Source: Bacteroidetes bacterium HGW-Bacteroidetes-13 (lineage in GTDB: Bacteria; Bacteroidota; Bacteroidia; Flavobacteriales; Flavobacteriaceae). From it: 47,979 nucleotides of DNA. The DNA lies in contig PHDQ01000002.1 in assembly GCA_002841025.1 (NCBI GenBank), forward strand, positions 1-47,979, read 5' to 3'. The notes below the pieces were generated by a model. It was not told where the DNA came from. It saw only the letters and a program-made list of their open reading frames with translations, and searched no databases. Position numbers and translations under genes: made by a program. Positions within the stretch are counted from its first letter, which is position 1; every line of letters starts with the position of its first letter. Positions 19,062-28,501 of this stretch are shown piece by piece.

Positions 19062-20840
19062 ATGGCTGAAGAAACTCAATCTCAAACGCAACCGGAAGCG
19101 ATAAATCCCGGAGAATTTTTAGCGAACTTCAATTGGAAAAAATATGAAGACGGCATCGACGAAGTAAAAGAAGATCAACTTAAGGAGTTCGAAAAACTTG
19201 TCGAAAAAACGTTTATCTCAACCGATGGCGAAGACATCGTAGATGGTGTGGTTGTTCATCTAACAGACCGCGAAGCCATCATCGACATCAATGCCAAATC
19301 GGAAGGTGTCATCTCGCTCAACGAGTTCAGATACAACCCCGGATTAAAAGTTGGTGACAAAGTGGAGGTTTTGATAGACACCCGTGAAGACAAAACCGGA
19401 CAATTAATTCTTTCGCACAGAAAAGCCAGAACCATCAAATCTTGGGAACGCGTAAATACGGCACACGACACAGGCGAAGTCGTAACAGGCTTTGTAAAAT
19501 GTCGTACCAAAGGAGGTATGATTGTGGACGTATTTGGCATCGAAGCTTTCTTACCGGGCTCACAAATTGACGTGAAACCCATCCGTGACTACGATGTGTA
19601 TGTTGGCAAAAACATGGAGTTTAAAGTCGTGAAAATCAACCACGAATTCAAAAACGTAGTGGTTTCGCACAAAGCACTCATCGAAGCAGATATCGAAGTT
19701 CAGAAAAAAGAAATCATCGGTCAACTCGAAAAAGGTCAAGTACTCGAAGGTGTGGTCAAAAACATCACTTCCTACGGTGTGTTCATCGATCTTGGCGGCG
19801 TGGACGGATTGATTCATATCACCGACTTGTCTTGGAGTAGAATCAACCATCCAAACGAAGTGGTTGAACTCGATCAAAAAATCAATGTGGTTATCCTTGA
19901 CTTTGACGACAACAAATCACGTATCCAACTGGGTCTAAAACAGTTGCAATCACACCCATGGGACACCCTCGACGCAAACTTAAAAGTAGGCGACAAAGTG
20001 AAAGGCAAAGTTGTGGTCATTGCTGACTACGGCGCATTCATCGAAGCCAAAGAAGGCGTAGAAGGATTGATTCACGTGTCTGAAATGTCTTGGTCAACAC
20101 ACTTGCGTTCCGCGCAAGATTTCGTGAAAGTAGGCGACGAAGTTGAAGCCGTTATCTTGACACTTGATCGCGAAGATCGTAAAATGTCATTGGGTATCAA
20201 ACAATTGACACCCGACCCATGGACCGACATCACTTCCAAATATCCCGTAGGATCTAAACACAAAGGCATCGTTCGCAATTTTACCAACTTCGGCGTATTT
20301 GTTGAATTGGAAGAAGGCATCGACGGGCTAATCTACATTTCAGATTTGTCTTGGACCAAAAAAATCAAACATCCATCTGAATTTTTGGCCATCGGCGATA
20401 AAATTGATGTTGTCGTACTCGAACTCGACGTGGAAGGACGCAAACTCAGCTTGGGTCACAAACAAACCACTGAGAATCCTTGGGACAAATACGAAACTGA
20501 ATTCGCAATCGGTACCACCCACACGGGCACCATCGATGAGTTAGTGGACAAAGGCGCAACGGTTACCTTCAATGAAGACATCGTCGCATTCATCCCTGCC
20601 CGTCACCTTGAAAAAGAAGACGGCAAAAAACTCAAAAAAGGTGATGAAGCCGAATTCAAAATCATTGAATTTAATAAAGAGTTCAAACGCGTAGTTGCTT
20701 CACACACCGCTCTTTTCCGTGAGGAAGAAGAGAAAATCGTGAAAGCAGCCGCCGCAAAAGCCTCTACTTCCGAAAAAACCACTTTGGGTGATTTGGAAGC
20801 ACTGGCCGATCTCAAAGAAAAAATGGACAGCAAAAAGTAA
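19062..20840 (+). CDS. rpsA: 30S ribosomal protein S1
   Basis: Multiple S1 domains (e.g. GVVKNITSYGVFIDLGGVDGLIHITDLSW). Start placed at MAEETQSQ (19062) rather than the track start 19014. Confidence 0.96.
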   Translation: MAEETQSQTQPEAINPGEFLANFNWKKYEDGIDEVKEDQLKEFEKLVEKTFISTDGEDIVDGVVVHLTDREAIIDINAKSEGVISLNEFRYNPGLKVGDKVEVLIDTREDKTGQLILSHRKARTIKSWERVNTAHDTGEVVTGFVKCRTKGGMIVDVFGIEAFLPGSQIDVKPIRDYDVYVGKNMEFKVVKINHEFKNVVVSHKALIEADIEVQKKEIIGQLEKGQVLEGVVKNITSYGVFIDLGGVDGLIHITDLSWSRINHPNEVVELDQKINVVILDFDDNKSRIQLGLKQLQSHPWDTLDANLKVGDKVKGKVVVIADYGAFIEAKEGVEGLIHVSEMSWSTHLRSAQDFVKVGDEVEAVILTLDREDRKMSLGIKQLTPDPWTDITSKYPVGSKHKGIVRNFTNFGVFVELEEGIDGLIYISDLSWTKKIKHPSEFLAIGDKIDVVVLELDVEGRKLSLGHKQTTENPWDKYETEFAIGTTHTGTIDELVDKGATVTFNEDIVAFIPARHLEKEDGKKLKKGDEAEFKIIEFNKEFKRVVASHTALFREEEEKIVKAAAAKASTSEKTTLGDLEALADLKEKMDSKK

Positions 20841-20863
20841 TTCATTTTTTATAAACCAAACCG

Positions 20864-20892
20864 AAAAGCTCTCCTTGTGAGGGCTTTTTTTA
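20864..20892 (+). terminator. rpsA rho-independent terminator
   Basis: AAAAGCTCTC cttgt GAGGGCTTTTTTT. Confidence 0.88.
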
Positions 20893-20896
20893 TGGG

Positions 20897-21010
20897 GCGA
20901 CACCCCGATAAGGCTTTGAATCAGCCTTATCGGGGTCGGGCTATCCGCTGTATCCCCAACAATTCCGTTTGGCGGAATTCGTTGGGGGATGCCGCTTCTA
21001 TCCCTGTCGC
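20897..21010. repeat. Multi-hairpin palindromic intergenic element
   Basis: ACCCCGATAAGGCT/AGCCTTATCGGGGT perfect 14-bp arms (20902-20915, 20923-20936); CCCCAAC-AATTCCG/CGGAATTCGTTGGGG arms (20954-20967, 20973-20987); outer GCGACA/TGTCGC (20897-20902, 21005-21010). Confidence 0.85.
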
Positions 21011-21167
21011 AGCAAAACCCGCAAAACCCCGCAAGGTTTTGAAATCCTTTTGGGGTTAGATAGATTTCGATAATTTTTTGGTATATCAAGACAAAACCTT
21101 AAAAAGTTTGAAACCCTTTCGGGGTTAGATTAAAACATTTTCTAAATCAGAATTAACAATAATTGAT

Positions 21168-21175
21168 TACTTTTG
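21168..21175 (+). promoter_or_regulatory. Candidate -7 element (TACTTTTG) of pyrR
   Basis: Exact TAnnTTTG match 21 bp before the pyrR start; no clear -33 TTG. Confidence 0.45.
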
Positions 21176-21196
21176 CATTGAAAATGATTTTGTAAC

Positions 21197-21739
21197 ATGG
21201 CAAACCGTCAACTCCTGATTGATTCAAAAAAAATCCATGTCATCCTCCATCGCTTGGCAAATCAGCTGATTGAAAAACATTTAAACTTCTCAGACACCGT
21301 TCTTATCGGGCTTCAGCCCCGCGGTATCGACCTTGCCAACCGCATCAAAAAAATCTTAGAAGAAGATTATCAAATCAAAAACATACCTTTAGGCTACTTA
21401 GATATCACTTTCTTTCGAGACGATTTCCGAAGAAATGAAAAACCTTTGGCAGCCAATCAAACCCACATCGAATTTCTGGTTGAAAACAAACGCGTTGTTT
21501 TTATTGATGATGTACTCTATACCGGTCGCAGCATTCGTGCCGCACTCACCGCCATACAATCCTTCGGCAGACCTTCAGGCATCGAGTTGCTGACTTTGAT
21601 AGACCGCCGATTTAGCAGACATTTACCCATACAACCCGATTACGTAGGTTGTCAGGTCGATGCCATCAACACCGAAAAAGTGCTGGTCATGTGGCAGGAA
21701 AAAGACGGAGAAGATGCTGTTTATTTGGTTGAAAAATGA
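21197..21739 (+). CDS. pyrR: Bifunctional pyr operon regulator/uracil phosphoribosyltransferase PyrR
   Basis: PRPP motif VVFIDDVLYTGRSIRAAL; LTLIDRRFSRHLPIQPDYVG. Confidence 0.95.
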   Translation: MANRQLLIDSKKIHVILHRLANQLIEKHLNFSDTVLIGLQPRGIDLANRIKKILEEDYQIKNIPLGYLDITFFRDDFRRNEKPLAANQTHIEFLVENKRVVFIDDVLYTGRSIRAALTAIQSFGRPSGIELLTLIDRRFSRHLPIQPDYVGCQVDAINTEKVLVMWQEKDGEDAVYLVEK

Positions 21740-21764
21740 AAAATATTAATACCGCGATACTACG

Positions 21765-22697
21765 ATGAGCGAACTCAGTACAAACCATCTCCTCGGAATC
21801 AAATACCTCAATTCGGAAGATATCGAACTTATTTTCAAAACTGCAGACCAGTTCAAGGAAGTCATCAACCGACCCATCAAGAAAGTACCTTCGTTAAGAG
21901 ACATCACCATCGCCAACCTATTTTTTGAAAACAGCACCCGCACCAAACTTTCTTTTGAGTTGGCCGAAAAAAGACTTTCTGCCGATGTCATCAATTTTTC
22001 AGCCGCTTCCTCCTCTGTTAAAAAAGGAGAAACACTGATTGATACTGTCAACAACATACTGTCGATGAAAGTAGATATGGTAGTCATGCGACATCCCAAC
22101 GCAGGTGCCGGCGTATTTCTCTCTCAACACGTCAATGCTGCCATCATCAATGCCGGCGATGGTGCGCACGAACACCCTACCCAAGCCCTGCTTGACTGCT
22201 ATTCCATCAAACAAAAATACGGCGATCTCAAAGGCCTTAATGTAGTGATTGTCGGGGATATTCTCCACTCTCGTGTGGCTTTGTCCAATATTTTCGCGCT
22301 GCAAAAATTAGGCGCGAACGTCAAAGTTTGCGGTCCGGCTACCCTACTACCCAAACACATCGAATCGTTGGGCGTCGGAATCGAACCCAACCTGATCAAA
22401 GCCCTCGAATGGTGCGATGTAGCCAATATGCTCCGTGTGCAAAACGAACGCATGAACATGAGTTTTTTTCCCAGCACCCGCGAATATGTCTTACAATACG
22501 GTCTCAACAAAAAAATTCTGGATGCACTTCCCAAAAGGATAACCATCATGCATCCGGGACCCATCAACCGCGGCGTGGAAATCACCAGTGATGTGGCTGA
22601 TTCTAAACAATCCATCATCCTCGAACAAGTGGAAAACGGCGTTGCCATTCGCATGGCAGCCATCTATCTTTTAGCAGCCAAAATCAAACACAAATGA
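21765..22697 (+). CDS. pyrB: Aspartate carbamoyltransferase catalytic subunit
   Basis: FFENSTRTKLSFE, HPTQALLDCYSI, MHPGPINRGVEI. Confidence 0.97.
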   Translation: MSELSTNHLLGIKYLNSEDIELIFKTADQFKEVINRPIKKVPSLRDITIANLFFENSTRTKLSFELAEKRLSADVINFSAASSSVKKGETLIDTVNNILSMKVDMVVMRHPNAGAGVFLSQHVNAAIINAGDGAHEHPTQALLDCYSIKQKYGDLKGLNVVIVGDILHSRVALSNIFALQKLGANVKVCGPATLLPKHIESLGVGIEPNLIKALEWCDVANMLRVQNERMNMSFFPSTREYVLQYGLNKKILDALPKRITIMHPGPINRGVEITSDVADSKQSIILEQVENGVAIRMAAIYLLAAKIKHK

Positions 22698-23026
22698 AAA
22701 CAACAATACAAGACAACTACCTACTCGTTTCTCAGGAAAACCTGAGTTTTGATGATTTCGTCAAAAAATTTACTACCGACTACGATCATTTCAGAGCAAA
22801 CAACATCGTTCTTGACCTCAACCTTAGTCAGAATCTCACCATCAAAGATTTGACTCGTTTCGAAAAAATTGCAACCCAACATCACAAAATCAAAAAGAGT
22901 TTTGTGATTGTTTATGAAGATTTAAACTTCAACGATTTGCCCGAATCATTGGTCACCGTCCCCACACTTCAAGAAGCCAAAGACTTGATCGAAATGGAAG
23001 AAATCGAACGCGATTTAGGGTTTTAG
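22694..23026 (+). CDS. Small conserved STAS-like protein of the pyrB locus
   Basis: 110 aa, overlaps the pyrB stop (ATGA-type coupling); NIVLDLNLSQNLTIKDLTRFEKIA...KKSFVIVYEDL resembles a STAS fold. Confidence 0.6.
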   Translation: MKTTIQDNYLLVSQENLSFDDFVKKFTTDYDHFRANNIVLDLNLSQNLTIKDLTRFEKIATQHHKIKKSFVIVYEDLNFNDLPESLVTVPTLQEAKDLIEMEEIERDLGF

Positions 23027-23054
23027 GCTATATTGAAAAAGAATTGTACACGCC

Positions 23055-24785
23055 TCATTTTTTGATAATCAATTTTTTGGTTTCGTTTAAAGCATCAGAC
23101 TGAATGACCACAACATAGATTCCGGCAGACAATCTGCTGACATCCAAAGAAGTGCTGTTGTTATTCATCGTTTGTTGCAATACTTTTTGCCCTGTCAAAG
23201 TATAAATACTTGTTTCAATTGGAAATGCATGATTTTCCAGCGCAATGTTCACGCGGTCAACTGCGGGATTTGGATACATTTTAACAGAACTTTGGTTCTT
23301 CAAATCTGCCAAACTCAAAGTAAAATTAGTAGCAAAATAATTATCTAAAAACGCCAATCGTTCGGTTGTCCAATCGTTTATATAAGTCAAATTGTCCGAG
23401 TCATAGGTAAAATCCCAAACCATTTCCTCTCGTTCGTAAACTGCATTGGCAAGTAAATAATCGTGGTTTTGCATAAACATACTCATGATGTTCGGAACCG
23501 TGATTACACTTGCACGAAGCGCATCCCATCTTGCTTTTACAACACGCGCATAACCACCAATTTCGGTTTGTAAATTGAGTCTGTTGTATAGTCCGTTAGT
23601 CAAAACATCGTTGGTAATGTTGTCGCGGTCTCCCAAGGGGTCGTTTCCAAAGGTCCCGTCCAAGTCCCAAGGAACATAAAAATATGGCTGATTTGCATCG
23701 TATTTTGCAATAAACAAATTTTTTGCCCGGTTGTCCAATGCGCGCATTAAGTTCATATAAATATAGTAATCCGCTGCGTTTGTAACATCAAATTTGTTTT
23801 TGTATTCCGCAGAAAAAGTTGCATCGTCTTCATACACGACAAAACTCACAAAGTCTCTCAACAAAGTCCAGTCGGGTGCAATCTCGTCCGGGTATTCATA
23901 CCCAAATCCTCCCCAAAGAAAAGGGTCTTCCGGAGGAACCGGAAGTGGGTCGGTATCTAAAAATCGATTGGCTACACCATTTTTTTCACCTTTATATAAT
24001 TCGCCCCGAATAGTTCCATTGTCCCTTGTTTTCTTCAACTTCAGCTGCTTTCTATCCACTCTTTCGCTCAGCGCATAGACTCCTTTGTAGGCTCCATTCA
24101 AAAACAGCTCTACATATTCCATTCTGACACCGGTAATGGCATCGGGTTCTGAAGCCTGATAATACAAGGTGTGTATTTCCCGCCACAATTCATTGTTGGT
24201 TTTTCCTCTCAATTTGAGTGGTTCGTTGTACATGGCTTGCAGATTCCAATCATCATCACTGCGCATGCCAAGAAAACTGTAATCAACAGAATTTAAACCC
24301 TCATCATCTGCCCAAAACTCGATTCGATAAGATTTCTTTGGGAAAAAGCGGGAAGTTCCACCACGTATTTCAATTCCCAATCTCGAGGAAACAACATTTC
24401 CGTTTGATTCTGAAAATGTAAATTGGGAAAGCACACGAGGGTCATCGACAATCTCATTAGTTGTGGTGATATTTACAAGTGGTAATTGGGTGAAATACAG
24501 TACATAACTGATGTTTGATTGGTTTTTGACAGCATAGGCTGTACCAATTGCAACAGTTGTTAGCGGAACATCAAACGAGAACAATTCATCCAACATTATC
24601 GCGTCTTTCGTTCCCGGAAATGCAACATTAATCTGTTCAACCTCTTGATTAACAACGATTAATTTCTCAGTATGATCAATTTGATATTGATTGACGTTAA
24701 TCAATACAGGGTCAATTGCCAAACAAAGGTTTGGGCAAAAAACAAAGGCAAGCATTAGGGCAACAAAAGTGTAGTTTTTTTTCAT
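23055..24785 (-). CDS. CotH kinase-family protein with T9SS C-terminal sorting domain
   Basis: RIEFWADDEGLNSVDYSFLGMRSDDDWNL, GVYALSERVDRKQLK, PWDLDGTFGND; C-terminal MYPNPAVDRVNIAL...YTLTGQKVL...LSAGIYVV...KKLIIKK. Confidence 0.9.
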   Translation of the reverse strand: MKKNYTFVALMLAFVFCPNLCLAIDPVLINVNQYQIDHTEKLIVVNQEVEQINVAFPGTKDAIMLDELFSFDVPLTTVAIGTAYAVKNQSNISYVLYFTQLPLVNITTTNEIVDDPRVLSQFTFSESNGNVVSSRLGIEIRGGTSRFFPKKSYRIEFWADDEGLNSVDYSFLGMRSDDDWNLQAMYNEPLKLRGKTNNELWREIHTLYYQASEPDAITGVRMEYVELFLNGAYKGVYALSERVDRKQLKLKKTRDNGTIRGELYKGEKNGVANRFLDTDPLPVPPEDPFLWGGFGYEYPDEIAPDWTLLRDFVSFVVYEDDATFSAEYKNKFDVTNAADYYIYMNLMRALDNRAKNLFIAKYDANQPYFYVPWDLDGTFGNDPLGDRDNITNDVLTNGLYNRLNLQTEIGGYARVVKARWDALRASVITVPNIMSMFMQNHDYLLANAVYEREEMVWDFTYDSDNLTYINDWTTERLAFLDNYFATNFTLSLADLKNQSSVKMYPNPAVDRVNIALENHAFPIETSIYTLTGQKVLQQTMNNNSTSLDVSRLSAGIYVVVIQSDALNETKKLIIKK

Positions 24786-24786
24786 A

Positions 24787-24830
24787 ACAGCTGATTTAGT
24801 TAGTAATGTTTGTTACTTTGATTCAGCTGT
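24787..24830 (-). promoter_or_regulatory. Nested inverted repeat next to the cotH-like start codon
   Basis: ACAGCTGA...AGTAA-TGTTTG-TTACT...TCAGCTGT. Confidence 0.5.
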
Positions 24831-24997
24831 AAAGTTCAAGACACGAATGCCAAAAAGATGGGATTAATTTCGGTCAAATTTACAAAAAAATAACTTATAT
24901 TTTAAAATGTAAATTTTATTTTTGATGACTTTTTAAAATCTATCCTAATTTTCAGACTAATTCCCGATTCGTTAATAAAAAATTGTGCCAAGTTAGT

Positions 24998-26371
24998 CTA
25001 TACCATCGTTTCTAAGATCATCTCAATATCTTTTTCGGTCGTGTCCGGATTGATAAAACAAAAACGGGCAATGGTTTCCGAAATGCCGTTTGTTTTCCAT
25101 TTTGTTGGGGCTACCAATGCAAAACCGTCTCGTTGATTTTGAAAAGTCCAATTGCGATAATCATCCATTTTCCAACCGATGCGTCTAAACAAAACACATG
25201 ACAAACTCGGGTTTCTAACCAATTCAACATGGGATAAATGGGTTATCATTTTTCCTGCGTTCTGTGCCAATTCCATCCCTCTTTCTATGGCTTGTTTGTA
25301 TCGATCGGTTCCGTGCATGGCCAACGAAAACCAAAGAGGAAGCCCGCGAACACGTCGTGTCAATTGAATTTGATAATCGGAAGGATTAAAGCCTTTTGCG
25401 CCTTCGTCTTTGAAAATTTCTAAATACGATCCTTCTTGCTCATGTGCCTTTTTGGCCAATGCCGGATTTTTATAGATAATAGCACCACAATCATAGGGTG
25501 AAAACAACCATTTGTGTGGGTCGATGGTGATGCTGTCTGCCTTTTCAATTCCTTCAAACAAAGGTCTAGCCGAATCAGAAACCAATGCGCCACCACCGTA
25601 GGCCGCATCAACGTGAAACCAGATTTTTTCGAATTCACAAACCTTTGCAATGCCTTTTAAATCATCGATGATACCGGCATTGGTCGTGCCACCCGTTGCC
25701 ACCACAGCAAACAAACGCGAGCGATCTTCTTTGTTTAAATCATGTATGGTTTGCTGAAGATTTATTCCCTCCAATGCCTCTTCTGTATCAATCAAAATAA
25801 TGTCCGCATCAATAACCTTAGCCATCGCTTTGACGGATGAATGTGCGCCGGAGGAAGTAATGATTAAACCGCGACTTTTTGTGTTAGAATCGTCCAAACT
25901 CCGCCAATAATCTCTTGCTGTTACGATGGCTGATAAATTGGCTGCCGTACCGCCACTGGTAAAAACACCAAAGGCACCCTTGGGCAATCCGGTAAGTGAA
26001 ACCAACCAACGCATGGCTTCATTTTCACAAAAAATACCGCCTGCACCTTCCAACCAATACGAACCATGAATACTTGAAGCGGAAGTGACCAAGTCAAACA
26101 TCACGGCGGCACGGGTGGGTGAAGCCGGTACAAAAGCCAAATGTCGGGGATGATCGATGGGTACGGTTGCCTTAACCAACACATCTTTCCACAATTGAAA
26201 TGCCTTCTCTCCACCAATGCCTTTTGGGGTAATCGTCTCGCCAGTCAGTGCTTTCAACTCAGCTTCAGTCTTAGGCATGTTCATCTTCGGGTCGGTTTCG
26301 GTAATGCGATGGATGGCGTATTTCATCACATCTAATGTCATTTCAACCAAGTCGATATCAATGTTATGCAT
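24998..26371 (-). CDS. Pyridoxal-dependent group II amino-acid decarboxylase
   Basis: FTSGGTAANLSAIVTARD, WFHVDAAYGGGALVSD, SITIDPHKWLFSPYDCG. Start set at MHNID rather than the track start 26401. Confidence 0.92.
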   Translation of the reverse strand: MHNIDIDLVEMTLDVMKYAIHRITETDPKMNMPKTEAELKALTGETITPKGIGGEKAFQLWKDVLVKATVPIDHPRHLAFVPASPTRAAVMFDLVTSASSIHGSYWLEGAGGIFCENEAMRWLVSLTGLPKGAFGVFTSGGTAANLSAIVTARDYWRSLDDSNTKSRGLIITSSGAHSSVKAMAKVIDADIILIDTEEALEGINLQQTIHDLNKEDRSRLFAVVATGGTTNAGIIDDLKGIAKVCEFEKIWFHVDAAYGGGALVSDSARPLFEGIEKADSITIDPHKWLFSPYDCGAIIYKNPALAKKAHEQEGSYLEIFKDEGAKGFNPSDYQIQLTRRVRGLPLWFSLAMHGTDRYKQAIERGMELAQNAGKMITHLSHVELVRNPSLSCVLFRRIGWKMDDYRNWTFQNQRDGFALVAPTKWKTNGISETIARFCFINPDTTEKDIEMILETMV

Positions 26372-26520
26372 GATTTTTACTTTAATTTTACAAATTTCCA
26401 AATTTATCGTTACATATTTAACAAAGAAATGATATTTATCTGCTGTTGAAACTTTTTATTTTTATAATATTGCACAAGAAAAACGGATGCGTCTCAATGA
26501 TTACTTTTAATTTATCATTT

Positions 26521-26598
26521 ATGTCTTCTCTCTTCACCAAAAACCTTTTGCTTTTGGTGCAAAACCCGATTGTCCGTCGCCCGTACCCACGCCTTTGA
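26521..26598 (+). promoter_or_regulatory. Candidate arg leader peptide (25 aa) overlapping hairpins
   Basis: ATG...TGA encodes MSSLFTKNLLLLVQNPIVRRPYPRL; hairpins CACCAAAA/TTTTGGTG (26535-26542, 26552-26559) and CACGC/GCGTG (26588-26592, 26599-26603). Confidence 0.35.
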
Positions 26599-26687
26599 GC
26601 GTGTATCATTTTTGGAATCAGGTGTGTCCGTTTCCCCTCTCAAAACAGCTTACTCAAATTTTTTAATTAATTCTAACAATTACCTAA

Positions 26688-27308
26688 ATGGTCAAAATTG
26701 TTATTGCAGACGAATCGCATTTCAAATATGCCGATATTATTTGTGAAACCATCGAAATATCCGCTCAACAGCGCGGTACCGGAATTGCCAAACGCACCCC
26801 CGAATACATCATCACCAAGATGACCAATCGCAATGCCGTTATTGCTGTCGATGGCGATAAATTTGCCGGATTCTGCTACATCGAAGCTTGGGGGCATGGC
26901 AAATATGTCGCCAATTCCGGGCTGATTGTGCACCCGGATTATCGAAACCAGGGTTTGGCAAAAAAAATCAAAGAAAAAATATTTGCCTATTCACAGGAAA
27001 AATATCCCGAGGCAAAAATCTTTGGCATTACCACCGGATTGGCTGTCATGAAAATCAATTATGAATTGGGATACAAACCGGTCACTTTTTCCGAATTGAC
27101 AGACGATCCGACTTTTTGGAAAGGCTGCCAAACCTGCAAAAACTACGATGTGCTCACACGGACTGACCACAAAATGTGTTTGTGTACAGGCATGTTATAC
27201 GATCCGAAAGATAAAAAACACGAACAAAAGCATCCGTTTAATAAAAAAGTATTGCTGCGCCTTAAAAGCATCAAGCAAGCTTTGTTTCTAAAAAATAAAA
27301 AACCATGA
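26688..27308 (+). CDS. GNAT N-acetyltransferase at head of the arg cluster (candidate N-acyl-glutamate synthase)
   Basis: GLIVHPDYRNQGLAKKIKEKIF; overlaps argG start (ATGA-type). Confidence 0.85.
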   Translation: MVKIVIADESHFKYADIICETIEISAQQRGTGIAKRTPEYIITKMTNRNAVIAVDGDKFAGFCYIEAWGHGKYVANSGLIVHPDYRNQGLAKKIKEKIFAYSQEKYPEAKIFGITTGLAVMKINYELGYKPVTFSELTDDPTFWKGCQTCKNYDVLTRTDHKMCLCTGMLYDPKDKKHEQKHPFNKKVLLRLKSIKQALFLKNKKP

Positions 27309-28501
27309 GTGATAAAAAATTAGTCCTCGCCTACAGCGGCGGACTCGACACTTCCTATTGTGTGAAATATTTGACCCAAGAATTCGGTTACGAAGTACAC
27401 GCCGTGAGTGTCAACACCGGCGGATTTACCGATGAAGAAATTGTCGCCAATAAAGAAAAAGCATTGACACTGGGTGCGAAATCCTACGAAAACATCAACG
27501 CCGTTCAGTCTTTTTATGACAGCGTAGTCAAATACCTGATTTACGGCAATGTGCTGAAAAACAACACCTATCCGCTTTCGGTGAGTGCCGAACGCATTGT
27601 GCAAGCCATCGAAATTGCAAACTACGCCAAAAAAACCGGTGCCAAATACATCGCGCACGGCAGCACCGGTGCCGGGAATGATCAAATTCGTTTCGATTTG
27701 ATTTTTCAGGTTTTAGCTCCTGAAATTGAAATTGTAACCCCCATCCGCGATAAAAAACTATCCCGACAAGAAGAAATAGCCTATTTGACTCAAAACGGTT
27801 TTGCGTGGTCGTGGGAAAAAGCTAAATATTCCATCAACAAAGGTTTGTGGGGAACCAGTGTGGGCGGAGCAGAAACCCTGACTTCTCATCAAGGCTTGCC
27901 GGAAGAAGCCTATCCAAGTCAGCTTACTGCGACTGAACCCAAAAGTATTTCTTTGACCTTCCTGAACGGAGAATTGGTTGCCTTAGACGGACAAAAAGAC
28001 ACACCCGTCCGCAATATTGAAAAACTTCAAAAGATAGCATCTGCCTATGCCATCGGACGAGATATTCACGTGGGTGATACCATCATCGGCATCAAAGGTC
28101 GTGTGGGATTTGAGGCCGCCGCACCGCTTATCATCATCAAAGCGCATCACTTACTGGAAAAACATACGCTCACAAAATGGCAGCAACATTGGAAAGAACA
28201 ATTGGGCAATTGGTATGGCATGTTGCTTCACGAAGGCCAATATTTGGACGAAGTGATGCGAAACATCGAGGTTTTTTTGGAAAGCACCCAAAAAAATGTA
28301 ACCGGTATAGTTTTTGTAACTTTACAGCCCTATCGATTTACCCTTGAAGGCATCGACTCACCGAACGATTTGATGCAATCAGATTTTGGGCAATACGGAG
28401 AAACAAACAAAGCATGGTCTGCCGAGGAAGCCAAAGGTTTTATCAAAATCACAGCCAATGCGAATAAAATATTCAATCTAAAAAATCATGTCAACGATTA
28501 A
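27305..28501 (+). CDS. argG: Argininosuccinate synthase
   Basis: KLVLAYSGGLDTSYCVKYL, AHGSTGAGNDQIRFD. Confidence 0.97.
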   Translation: MSDKKLVLAYSGGLDTSYCVKYLTQEFGYEVHAVSVNTGGFTDEEIVANKEKALTLGAKSYENINAVQSFYDSVVKYLIYGNVLKNNTYPLSVSAERIVQAIEIANYAKKTGAKYIAHGSTGAGNDQIRFDLIFQVLAPEIEIVTPIRDKKLSRQEEIAYLTQNGFAWSWEKAKYSINKGLWGTSVGGAETLTSHQGLPEEAYPSQLTATEPKSISLTFLNGELVALDGQKDTPVRNIEKLQKIASAYAIGRDIHVGDTIIGIKGRVGFEAAAPLIIIKAHHLLEKHTLTKWQQHWKEQLGNWYGMLLHEGQYLDEVMRNIEVFLESTQKNVTGIVFVTLQPYRFTLEGIDSPNDLMQSDFGQYGETNKAWSAEEAKGFIKITANANKIFNLKNHVND

